A DNA stretch of 64,000 nt, from assembly GCF_000813145.1 (NCBI RefSeq), contig NZ_BAZF01000003.1, positions 62,001 through 126,000 of the forward strand, read 5' to 3'. The DNA comes from Geobacter sp. OR-1 (GTDB lineage: Bacteria > Desulfobacterota > Desulfuromonadia > Geobacterales > DSM-12255). The position numbers and the translations under genes were made by a program. Shown here piece after piece: positions 1 to 7,139 of the stretch (position 1 is its first letter; each line of letters opens with the position of its first letter). A model generated the notes under the pieces. That model was not told the origin of the DNA. It worked only from the letters and a program-made list of their open reading frames with translations, and ran no database searches.

Positions 1-38
1 CAGGCGGGGTTTTTTTTGATGAATTCCACGGGGTTTAG

Positions 39-434
39 ATGAGTGCCGAAATCAGGATTTACTATGAGGATACCGACGCGGGCGGGGTTGTCTATCACGC
101 CAACTACCTGGGGTATCTGGAACGGGGGCGCACCGAGTTTCTGCGGGACCGGGGCGTATCGGTACGGGAACTGGCCGATGCCGGCTGCATATTCCCGGTG
201 GTGAGGATTGAAATCGATTATCGCGCCCCGGCAGTTCTTGACGACCTGTTGCGGGTAGAGACAGAAGTGGTCCGGGCCGGGAAGAGCTCATTCACCTTGC
301 GGCAGCGGATTGTCAAAATCGCGGACAGTAAAGTTCTGGTCGAGGCGTCGGTTACCCTGGCGTGCGTCCGTCCCGGAATGAAAGCCAGGAGGCTGCCGCT
401 AGAGCTGTTAAACGCCATTGACAGCGGCAGTTGA
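39..434 (+). CDS. ybgC: YbgC-family acyl-CoA thioesterase
   Basis: A 131-residue single-domain hotdog-fold protein, the normal length for the YbgC/4-hydroxybenzoyl-CoA thioesterase family, which hydrolyses short- or long-chain acyl-CoA thioesters in the cytoplasm. The N-terminus has the family signature at residues 9-24 (YEDTDAGGVVYHANYL), with the likely catalytic Asp13 and the conserved His20. In many proteobacteria ybgC opens the tol-pal operon; here it lies 27 kb from tolQ, so that link is broken in this genome. The ATG is preceded only by a weak G-rich stretch. The next gene, a glycosyltransferase, starts within a few bases of the stop, suggesting co-transcription. Family is clear from sequence; the physiological substrate is unknown. 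Confidence 0.9.
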   Translation: MSAEIRIYYEDTDAGGVVYHANYLGYLERGRTEFLRDRGVSVRELADAGCIFPVVRIEIDYRAPAVLDDLLRVETEVVRAGKSSFTLRQRIVKIADSKVLVEASVTLACVRPGMKARRLPLELLNAIDSGS

Positions 435-439
435 AAAGT

Positions 440-1447
440 ATGCGGCTACCTGCAATCTCCATACTGATGCCGGTGAGGAACGAGGCCAGGTACGTCCGCG
501 CTGCCCTGGCGTCCCTGTATGCCCAGACCTGTGGTGATTGGGAACTGGTGGTCGTCGATGACGGCTCTTCCGATGCAACCCCGGAGATCCTTGCCGAGGC
601 CAGCCATAGCGACAGCCGCATCCGGGTATTGACAAATCCGGGGAAAGGGCTCGTAGAGGCCCTTAATTTAGGGCTCACCAACTGTCGCGGTAAACTGGTT
701 GCCCGCATGGACGGGGACGATGTCAGTCATCCGTGCCGGCTTGACCGGCAACAGCGGTTTCTGACGGAAAACCCGGATGTGGGGCTGGTTGCCTGCTCGT
801 TCCGGCATTTTCCCCGCCAACACCTGAAGGTCGGGATGCTCGCCTACGAAGAGTGGCAGAACCGGCTCCTGACCCATGAACAGGTCATGGCTGACCTGTT
901 TGTCGAATCGCCGTTTGTGCACCCAGGCGTGATGGCCCGGAAAAGTGTGCTGGAATCGGCCGGGGGGTATCGCGATCCGGGGTGGGCCGAGGATTACGAT
1001 CTCTGGCTGCGGCTCGCTGCGGATGGTTGCCGGTTTGCGCGGCTTGCTGAGGTCCTGTTCTTCTGGCGCGACCGGCCCGAGCGCTCCACCCGGACCATGG
1101 CCGAATACACGGCTGAGGCGTTCCGGCGGTGCAAGGCGCATCATCTCAAAAACGGCTACCTGGACGGACACAAGGCCGTAACCCTTATCGGCGCCGGGAT
1201 CGAAGGGCGGGCCTGGCGCAAGGCGCTGGCAGAGCAGGGGATCGCAGTCAGCAGGTGGGTGGATCTTGACCCGCGCAAGGTGGGGAAGGTTCTGCACGGC
1301 GCGCCGGTAGTGGCTGAGCATAGCGTTACGCCGGGAAGCGGCCCGATGCTGGTGACGATCGGCACCCGCGGGGCGCGCGGGGAGATAAGGAAATGGGCTG
1401 CAGGGCGTGGTCTGGCTGAGGGAGTGGATTTCGTCTGCGTTACTTAG
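440..1447 (+). CDS. Family 2 glycosyltransferase with C-terminal Rossmann-like domain
   Basis: A 335-residue protein with a GT-A fold glycosyltransferase domain over about residues 1-235. It shows the nucleotide-sugar site (VVVDDGSSDATPE), a DxD-type metal motif (ARMDGDDVSHP) and a later acidic W-x-E-D-Y-D-L-W-L catalytic-loop signature. After it, about residues 245-335 form a separate domain opening with a dinucleotide-binding-like glycine loop (LIGAGIEGRAW), unusual for a plain GT2 enzyme. It probably transfers a sugar to a cell-surface glycan or lipid; acceptor unknown. The ATG at 440 lies 5 bases after the ybgC stop; a TTG at 431 overlapping that stop is an alternative start. The last 8 bases overlap the end of the convergent lspA gene. 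Confidence 0.82.
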   Translation: MRLPAISILMPVRNEARYVRAALASLYAQTCGDWELVVVDDGSSDATPEILAEASHSDSRIRVLTNPGKGLVEALNLGLTNCRGKLVARMDGDDVSHPCRLDRQQRFLTENPDVGLVACSFRHFPRQHLKVGMLAYEEWQNRLLTHEQVMADLFVESPFVHPGVMARKSVLESAGGYRDPGWAEDYDLWLRLAADGCRFARLAEVLFFWRDRPERSTRTMAEYTAEAFRRCKAHHLKNGYLDGHKAVTLIGAGIEGRAWRKALAEQGIAVSRWVDLDPRKVGKVLHGAPVVAEHSVTPGSGPMLVTIGTRGARGEIRKWAAGRGLAEGVDFVCVT

Positions 1448-1946
1448 AGGAGAGCGCCTTTTTCTGACGGCTCTCCTCACGGAGCATGTCGACGGCCAGC
1501 AGGAAAACGCCGATGCAGATGGCCGAGTCTGCTATGTTGAAGGCCGGCCAGTGGTAGGTCTTCCAGTATACATCCAGGAAGTCGATCACCTCGCCGAGCC
1601 GCACCCGGTCGATCAGGTTCCCCACCGCGCCGGAAAGGATCAGGGCCAGGGATACCTGGGCGAGTTTCTGGTCCGGCCGCAGCTTGCGATAGGCAAACAG
1701 GATCACGAAAACCGCCACCACGGAGACAAAGATAAAGAACGGGATCCGGAAGCTGGTGTTGGCGAGAAACCCGAACGCCGCGCCTTTGTTGCGCACGTAC
1801 GTGATGCTGAACAGGTCGCGCAGTACCGGAAAGGACTGGTGGATGTCCATGACCCGGTCGATATAGGCCTTGGTCGCCTGGTCAATAATCAGCGAGACCA
1901 GCGACACCAGGAGCAGGATCAGGTAATTCGGTCTGTTCCCGGACAT
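1440..1946 (-). CDS. lspA: Lipoprotein signal peptidase II
   Basis: A 168-residue inner-membrane aspartyl protease that cleaves the signal peptide of diacylglyceryl prolipoproteins ahead of the lipobox cysteine. The family motifs are visible in order: DQATKAYID near residue 22, NKGAAFGFLA, GAVGNLIDR with the first catalytic Asp, and FNIADSAI with the second. Four hydrophobic segments fit the usual topology. It starts one base after the ileS stop, the common ileS-lspA arrangement, and is surely co-transcribed with it. Several of its likely substrates (Pal, CpoB, the PpiC lipoprotein, two hypothetical lipoproteins) are encoded in this window. The 3' end overlaps the glycosyltransferase gene on the other strand by 8 bases. 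Confidence 0.97.
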   Translation of the reverse strand: MSGNRPNYLILLLVSLVSLIIDQATKAYIDRVMDIHQSFPVLRDLFSITYVRNKGAAFGFLANTSFRIPFFIFVSVVAVFVILFAYRKLRPDQKLAQVSLALILSGAVGNLIDRVRLGEVIDFLDVYWKTYHWPAFNIADSAICIGVFLLAVDMLREESRQKKALSSK

Positions 1947-1947
1947 C

Positions 1948-4722
1948 TTATTTGACCGCCTTGAGGCATTTTGGGCAGATGGTCGGGTGGTCGGCGTCGG
2001 TGCCGAGCTCTTCGCTGTAGCACCAGCAACGCTCGCATTTCACGCCCGGAGCTGCCGCTACCTGGATCTTGAGCCCCGGAACGGTATCGGCGCTGTAATA
2101 ATCTCCTTCTGAAATCTTGCCCAGTTCAACCTTCGAGACAATGAATATCCCCGGCAGTTCCGCACCATAAGGAACAAGGAAGTCGTTGAGGTCTTCTTCG
2201 GCGCTGATAAGAACGGCCGCGTCCAGCGAATGGCCGATGGTCTTGGCAACTCGCGCCTGCTCCAGTGCCTTGGAGACCTCGCCTCGAACTTTCATGATCC
2301 GGTCCCAACGCTCAACCAGCGAATCGTCCTTGCGTTCCGGGTGCATGGCCGGGAATCCGGCCAGATGGACGCTCGCCTCCCGCTTGCCCGGCAGGTAGCC
2401 CCAGACCTCGTCGCTGGTGAACGAGAGCACCGGCGCGATCATCCGGACCAGCGTATCGAGGATCTCGTACATGACCGTCTGGGCAGCGCGGCGCTCGACG
2501 GAATCCTTCCTGCTGGTATAGACCCGGTCCTTCAGGATATCGAGATAAAAGGCGCTCATCTCCACGGTGCAGAAACCGTTGACTGCGTGGTACAGGACGT
2601 GGAATTCATACTCGCCGTAAGAGCTGAGGACCTTTTCCTTCAACAGTTCGAGCTGGTGCAGCGCCCAGCGGTCCAGTTCCGGCATGTCGGCAAAGGGGAC
2701 GGAATCGGTTAGCGGATCGAAATCGCTCAGGTTCCCGAGGATGTAGCGGCAGGTGTTGCGGATCCTGCGGTACGCCTCGGACAGGCGGTTGAGGATCTCC
2801 TGGGAGATCCTGATATCGTCGCGGTAGTCCTGGGCAGCCACCCAGAGACGGAGGATCTCGGCGCCGAACTTCTTGATCACCTCTTCGGGCGCCACCACGT
2901 TCCCCACAGACTTGCTCATCTTGCGGCCCGAGCCGTCCACGACAAAACCGTGGGTCAGGACGTTCCGGTAAGGCGCCACCCCCCTGGTGCCGACACTCTC
3001 CAGCAGCGATGAGTGGAACCAGCCGCGGTGCTGGTCGCTCCCCTCAAGGTACATGTCGGCAGGGGAGGAGAGCTTGGGATTCGGTTCGAGCACTGCGGCG
3101 TGCGACACGCCCGAGTCGAACCAGACGTCGAGGATATCCATTTCTTTGGCGAGATCGGCGGAGCCGCACTTGGGACAGACTGTGCCGGCGGGGAGGAGCT
3201 TGGCAGCATCCCAGTCGAACCAGACGTCCGAGCTCTCGGTTTTGAAGATCTCGGCCACATGGTCCATCAACTTGCCGTCGGCCAGGTATTCTCCGCAGGA
3301 ACGGCAGGAAAACGCGGTGATCGGAACTCCCCAGCTTCGCTGTCTGGAGATGCACCAGTCCGGGCGATTTTCGATCATGCCATAGATCCGGTCCTTGCCC
3401 CACTTGGGAATCCAGGCAACCTGGTCGATTGCGGCCAGAGATTTCTGGCGCAGGTCGTTGGCGTTCATGCCGATGAACCACTGCTCGGTGGCGCGGAAGA
3501 TGATCGGCTTCTTGCAGCGCCAGCAGTGCGGGTAAGAGTGGGAAACCGTGCCGGCGCCGACCAGGGCGCCGACCTCGGTCAGCTTTTCGATGACGTTGGG
3601 GTTGGCGCTGAAGACGAACTGGCCGCCGAAGAACGGCAGGCTGGAGATGAACTTGCCGTGGTTATCCACCGGATTGTAGATATCGAGACCGAATTTCAGC
3701 CCCATCTCGTAGTCGTCCTGGCCATGTCCCGGCGCGGTGTGAACGCAGCCGGTGCCGGCCTCCAGGGTGACATGCTCGCCGAGCAGGATGATCGAATCAC
3801 GGTCATAGAACGGGTGGCGGCAGAGCTTTTTTTCAAGAACCGTGGACGGGAAGGTGGCAATGACCTGTCCTTCAAGCTGGTTTGCGGCCAGGAATGCGTC
3901 TTTCAACCCTTCGGCAACGATCAGCGCTTCGCCGTTCACTTCAACGGCGACATAGGTGAAGTCCGGGTGCAGGGAAATGGCCAGGTTGGCCGGGATCGTC
4001 CATGGTGTGGTGGTCCAGATGACCACAAAGGCCTGTTTACCGGCCAGTGCCGGGATCGCGCCGCTCAGGTCGTCCTTGAGCGCAAATTTCACGTAAATGG
4101 ACGGCGAGGTATGGTCGGCATATTCCACTTCGGCCTCGGCCAGTGCGGTAACGCAGGAGGAGCACCAGTGGACCGGCTTCTTGCCGCGATACAGCCCGCC
4201 ATTGTGGGCGAACTTGGCCAGCTCTTGAGCGGTCAGCCCTTCGTATTCGTAATTCATGGTCAGGTACGGATTGTCCCAGTCACCCAGGACCCCGAGCCGC
4301 TTGAATTCATCGCGCTGGATGTTGATGAATTTCTCGGCATATTTCCGGCACTCGCGCCGCATCTCCAGCTTCGAGATTTCGTTCTTTTTCGACCCCAGGT
4401 TCTTTTCCACCTGCAGCTCGATCGGCAGGCCGTGGCAGTCCCACCCCGGGACGTACGGGGCGTGGAAACCTTCCATTCGCTTGCTCTTGAGGATGATATC
4501 CTTGAGGATCTTGTTCAGGGCATGGCCGATATGGATATGGCCGTTGGCGTACGGAGGCCCGTCATGAAGCATGTAAACCGGCTTCCCGGCGCCGGACGCC
4601 TCAATCTGCTCATACAGCCCGGTATCTGCCCACTTCTGCAGGATCTCGGGCTCGCGCTGATTGAGGTTGGCCTTCATCGGGAATTCGGTAACCGGGAGAT
4701 TGAGAGTGTCTTTATATTCCAT
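1948..4722 (-). CDS. ileS: Isoleucyl-tRNA synthetase
   Basis: A 924-residue class I aminoacyl-tRNA synthetase charging tRNA-Ile in the cytoplasm. Visible landmarks are the HIGH signature (ANGHIHIGHALN), the long CP1 editing insertion, the KMSKS loop (GRKMSKSVGN), the anticodon-binding helical domain and a C-terminal four-cysteine zinc finger (CERCWCYSEE then CPKC at the end). Length is normal for bacterial IleS. I chose the ATG at 4722 (MEYKDTLNLP) because an AGGAGG-like ribosome site lies just upstream; the frame continues 22 codons further without family similarity. The gene leads an ileS-lspA operon from a promoter at 4760-4788. No T-box leader is seen. Confidence 0.97.
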   Translation of the reverse strand: MEYKDTLNLPVTEFPMKANLNQREPEILQKWADTGLYEQIEASGAGKPVYMLHDGPPYANGHIHIGHALNKILKDIILKSKRMEGFHAPYVPGWDCHGLPIELQVEKNLGSKKNEISKLEMRRECRKYAEKFINIQRDEFKRLGVLGDWDNPYLTMNYEYEGLTAQELAKFAHNGGLYRGKKPVHWCSSCVTALAEAEVEYADHTSPSIYVKFALKDDLSGAIPALAGKQAFVVIWTTTPWTIPANLAISLHPDFTYVAVEVNGEALIVAEGLKDAFLAANQLEGQVIATFPSTVLEKKLCRHPFYDRDSIILLGEHVTLEAGTGCVHTAPGHGQDDYEMGLKFGLDIYNPVDNHGKFISSLPFFGGQFVFSANPNVIEKLTEVGALVGAGTVSHSYPHCWRCKKPIIFRATEQWFIGMNANDLRQKSLAAIDQVAWIPKWGKDRIYGMIENRPDWCISRQRSWGVPITAFSCRSCGEYLADGKLMDHVAEIFKTESSDVWFDWDAAKLLPAGTVCPKCGSADLAKEMDILDVWFDSGVSHAAVLEPNPKLSSPADMYLEGSDQHRGWFHSSLLESVGTRGVAPYRNVLTHGFVVDGSGRKMSKSVGNVVAPEEVIKKFGAEILRLWVAAQDYRDDIRISQEILNRLSEAYRRIRNTCRYILGNLSDFDPLTDSVPFADMPELDRWALHQLELLKEKVLSSYGEYEFHVLYHAVNGFCTVEMSAFYLDILKDRVYTSRKDSVERRAAQTVMYEILDTLVRMIAPVLSFTSDEVWGYLPGKREASVHLAGFPAMHPERKDDSLVERWDRIMKVRGEVSKALEQARVAKTIGHSLDAAVLISAEEDLNDFLVPYGAELPGIFIVSKVELGKISEGDYYSADTVPGLKIQVAAAPGVKCERCWCYSEELGTDADHPTICPKCLKAVK

Positions 4723-4759
4723 CAGGATTCCTCCGCTAGGGTCGGGCTGAAAACGATTT

Positions 4760-4788
4760 AAGCTATCGGAAACCCTTTGAAAAGTCAA
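4760..4788 (-). promoter_or_regulatory. Candidate sigma-70 promoter of ileS-lspA
   Basis: Read on the minus strand, TTGACT (4788-4783) and TAGCTT (4765-4760) are separated by 17 bases, about 40 bases upstream of the ileS ATG. The -35 box is strong and the -10 box weak. It is inferred from sequence only. Confidence 0.55.
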
Positions 4789-4877
4789 GAACCTTTAAAA
4801 TGTAACACGTTCCGGATGCAGGGATATAATCGGTTGGGCGAAGAGACTTTTTGCCGAAGCCGTCAGCCACTGATTTC

Positions 4878-4905
4878 TTGACTATGGTGCCAGAAAGAGT
4901 ATAAC
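4878..4905 (+). promoter_or_regulatory. Sigma-70 promoter of the kup leader transcript
   Basis: TTGACT (4878-4883), a 16-base spacer and TATAAC (4900-4905) form a strong promoter match. The predicted start point near 4912 falls exactly at the 5' edge of the riboswitch-like region and about 355 bases before kup, so a long leader RNA is expected. Confidence 0.7.
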
Positions 4906-4911
4906 TGGCGG

Positions 4912-5175
4912 AAAATGCAGCCGAGATCCGTTCAACGTAACGGATGCGGGGGACCCGAGAAACAGGGGCGAATTCCACGCACTTATCGGAAGCGGATGAT
5001 TTTTAGTCAGGTCAAGGAAGGCGAGTGATGACGCGGAGGCGTACTTGCAGGTACGCCGCACAAGGAATCGCGCAGTCTGACGCAGAGATGGCAAAAAAGA
5101 ACCGCTTCATTGGTGCCGAATGAGGACTTTCAGCCTCAAGCCCGTCAGCTAACCTCGTAGGCATCTGGAAGGGCA
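4912..5175 (+). ncRNA. c-di-AMP (ydaO/yuaA-type) riboswitch candidate upstream of kup, interrupted by a repeat
   Basis: Two blocks match the ydaO c-di-AMP riboswitch as I remember it. The 5' block (4918-4975) contains GCCGAGATCC, then a G-rich GCGGGGGACCC element and GGGGCGAATTC. The 3' block (5120-5163) contains a GAGG/CCTC mini-hairpin followed by CCCGTCAGCTAACCTCG and GTAGGCAT, the most recognisable ydaO signature. The blocks flank a hairpin (GAAGCGG at 4989-4995 with CCGCTTC at 5102-5108) that corresponds to a peripheral stem. Normally its loop is short; here it holds a dispersed repeat. An intrinsic terminator follows at 5193-5218. c-di-AMP riboswitches are known to control potassium uptake genes, which fits the downstream kup pair. 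Not verified with a covariance model. Confidence 0.78.
4996..5101 (+). repeat. Dispersed intergenic repeat, copy A (inside the riboswitch)
   Basis: About 105 bases built around the near-palindrome GGCGTACTTGCAGGTACGCC (5038-5057). Flanking blocks are shared with copy C at 28287-28404 on the opposite strand: a TGATTTTT start, AGGTCAAGG, GACGCGGAGGCGTAC, GTACGCCGCACAA, AATC and CAGAGAT. Copy B at 18225-18348 is more diverged. No ORF is conserved among the copies, so it looks like a non-coding mobile or REP/ERIC-like element. Its ends coincide with the two arms of a 7-bp stem of the riboswitch candidate. Confidence 0.75.
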
Positions 5176-5192
5176 GAATTGCGGCATTATTG

Positions 5193-5218
5193 GCCGCCGG
5201 TTCATGCCGGCGGCTTTT
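5193..5218 (+). terminator. Leader terminator (riboswitch expression platform) before kup
   Basis: GCCGCCGG (5193-5200), a 6-base loop and CCGGCGGC (5207-5214) form a perfect 8-bp GC stem followed by TTTT. It lies between the riboswitch-like aptamer and the kup Shine-Dalgarno site, so it probably acts as a conditional terminator. Confidence 0.72.
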
Positions 5219-5266
5219 CTTATGCAGCGGTTGCCCCGACAAGCAATATCCTGCAGGAGACCGAGA

Positions 5267-7087
5267 ATGAAGCAGCACGAAGCGGATTCCTTCTGGGGCG
5301 GTATCGTCAAGTCCATGGGGCTGGTGTTCGGCGACATCGGCACCAGTCCGATCTATACACTGACAGTCATAATGACCCTGACGAAGCCCACCCCGGACCA
5401 TGTCTTTGGCATTCTGTCGCTGATTGTCTGGACCCTTATCATCCTGGTCACGGTTGAATACGCCTGGCTGGCCATGAGCCTGGGGCGCAAAGGTGAGGGG
5501 GGCACCATCGTCCTGAAGGAGATCCTCTCCAAGCTCCTCAAACCGGGACGCCAGATTGCCTTTGTCGGGTTTCTCTCATTCCTGGGGGTGTCGCTGCTCC
5601 TTGGCGACGGAGTCATAACCCCTGCCATTTCCATTCTCTCCGCTGTCGAGGGGCTGGAGTTGATTCCCGGACTTGAGCATACGCCGCAGGGGGTTCTCAT
5701 TCTTATTGCCGCCATTGTAGCCGTCGGCCTGTTCATCTTTCAATTCAAGGGTACCGACATGGTGGCCAAGGCATTCGGCCCGATCATGATCATCTGGTTC
5801 GTTTCTCTCGCCCTGTCAGGAGCCGTGGCCATTGCCGCCGCTCCGGAGGTGATCAAGGCGGTCAGCCCCTGGTACGCGATTCACTATCTGTCTACTAACG
5901 GCATGGCCGGCTTCTTTATTCTCTCCGAGGTAATCCTCTGCGCCACCGGCGGGGAGGCGCTTTATGCCGATATGGGTCATCTGGGGCGCAAGCCGATCAT
6001 CCGGGCCTGGTATTTTGTCTTTGCTGCCCTGGTCATCAACTACCTGGGCCAGGGGGCTTACATCCTGCACCACCCGGATGCCAAGAACATCCTGTTCGGC
6101 ATGATCCGGTGGGAGGCGCCGCTACTCTACATACCGTTTCTGCTCCTTACCGTATCCGCTACGGTCATTGCGTCGCAGGCGCTGATCAGCGGCGTTTTTT
6201 CCATCGTCTACCAGGGGATCACCACCCGGATCATGCCGCTGCTCAAGGTCGATTACACTTCGAGCCATCTGAAATCGCAGATTTACATCAATTCGGTCAA
6301 CTGGTTCCTGCTGGCGCTGGTCATCATGATCATGCTGGTGTTCCGGAAGTCCGAGAACCTGGCTGCAGCCTATGGACTGGCAGTCACCGGCACCATGACC
6401 ATCACCGGGATCATGATGACCATGATCTATAGCCGGACCACCAAGAAGTGGAAGGTGCCGATTGCCCTTTTCGTGACCCTGATCGACCTCGTATTTCTCC
6501 TGTCAAACCTGAACAAGCTGCCGCATGGCGGCTACTGGTCCCTGATCCTGGCATCGATACCGTTTGCGGTCATCATGGTCTGGACCAAGGGGCAGAGGGC
6601 GCTCTACCGGTCGCTCAAGCCGCTGGACCTGGAGACCTTCCTCCTTTCCTACGACCAGATCTACGCCAAAGACAAGAATATTCCGGGCACGGCGCTGTTC
6701 TTCACCCGTGAGACCCCGGTGGTGCCCCCTTATGTGGTTCATTGCATCATCCGGAGCAATATCATCTATGAACGGAACATTTTCATCTCCATTGTCCGTA
6801 CCGACGAGCCTTTCGGCGTTTATTCCTGCATGACCCAGGGGATAAGCGTCGGGCTCGATTCGTTCGACATCCACGCCGGGTACATGGAGCGGATCGACAT
6901 CGAGACAATGCTGAAGGAGAACGGGGTCCAGGAGAAGGTGATCTTTTACGGTGTCGAGGATATCACCACCAGCAATGTCATCTGGGGGCTATTCTCGTTC
7001 ATCAAGAAGGTCACCCCGAACTTCGTGCAGTTCAACAAGCTCCCGGCCTCCAAACTGCAGGGGGTTGTAACCAGGGTGGAGATGTAG
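5267..7087 (+). CDS. kup: Kup-family potassium uptake protein, first copy
   Basis: A 606-residue inner-membrane K+/H+ symporter of the Kup/HAK/KUP family: about twelve hydrophobic segments in the first 430 residues and a hydrophilic cytoplasmic C-terminal domain. The family N-terminus GLVFGDIGTSPIYTLTV is present, as is the conserved LLLGDGVITPAISILSAVEG block. I start at the ATG at 5267 because AGGAG lies 7 bases upstream and the second kup copy aligns from the same position; an upstream in-frame ATG at 5204 would lie inside the leader terminator. The gene sits behind a promoter, c-di-AMP riboswitch candidate and terminator. A second copy follows 52 bases downstream, probably in the same transcript. 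Confidence 0.95.
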   Translation: MKQHEADSFWGGIVKSMGLVFGDIGTSPIYTLTVIMTLTKPTPDHVFGILSLIVWTLIILVTVEYAWLAMSLGRKGEGGTIVLKEILSKLLKPGRQIAFVGFLSFLGVSLLLGDGVITPAISILSAVEGLELIPGLEHTPQGVLILIAAIVAVGLFIFQFKGTDMVAKAFGPIMIIWFVSLALSGAVAIAAAPEVIKAVSPWYAIHYLSTNGMAGFFILSEVILCATGGEALYADMGHLGRKPIIRAWYFVFAALVINYLGQGAYILHHPDAKNILFGMIRWEAPLLYIPFLLLTVSATVIASQALISGVFSIVYQGITTRIMPLLKVDYTSSHLKSQIYINSVNWFLLALVIMIMLVFRKSENLAAAYGLAVTGTMTITGIMMTMIYSRTTKKWKVPIALFVTLIDLVFLLSNLNKLPHGGYWSLILASIPFAVIMVWTKGQRALYRSLKPLDLETFLLSYDQIYAKDKNIPGTALFFTRETPVVPPYVVHCIIRSNIIYERNIFISIVRTDEPFGVYSCMTQGISVGLDSFDIHAGYMERIDIETMLKENGVQEKVIFYGVEDITTSNVIWGLFSFIKKVTPNFVQFNKLPASKLQGVVTRVEM

Positions 7088-7139
7088 CACTTAATAGGGT
7101 ATACTTTTCGCTTCATCATCGCCTTTGACAGGTATCCAT

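Noticed and set aside
1-38. T-rich start of the window as part of a gene
   Set aside because: The 38 bases are too short; the G-T stretch could be the end of a terminator of an upstream gene, which cannot be judged.
3013-4761. A 582-codon plus-strand open frame opposite ileS
   Set aside because: It is the antisense shadow of a GC-rich, highly conserved gene; composition is that of a complementary strand and no ribosome site or family motif is seen.
4918-4975. c-di-GMP (GEMM) riboswitch
   Set aside because: The GEMM signature of two stems with GNRA tetraloop and receptor is not seen, whereas ydaO-type blocks are.
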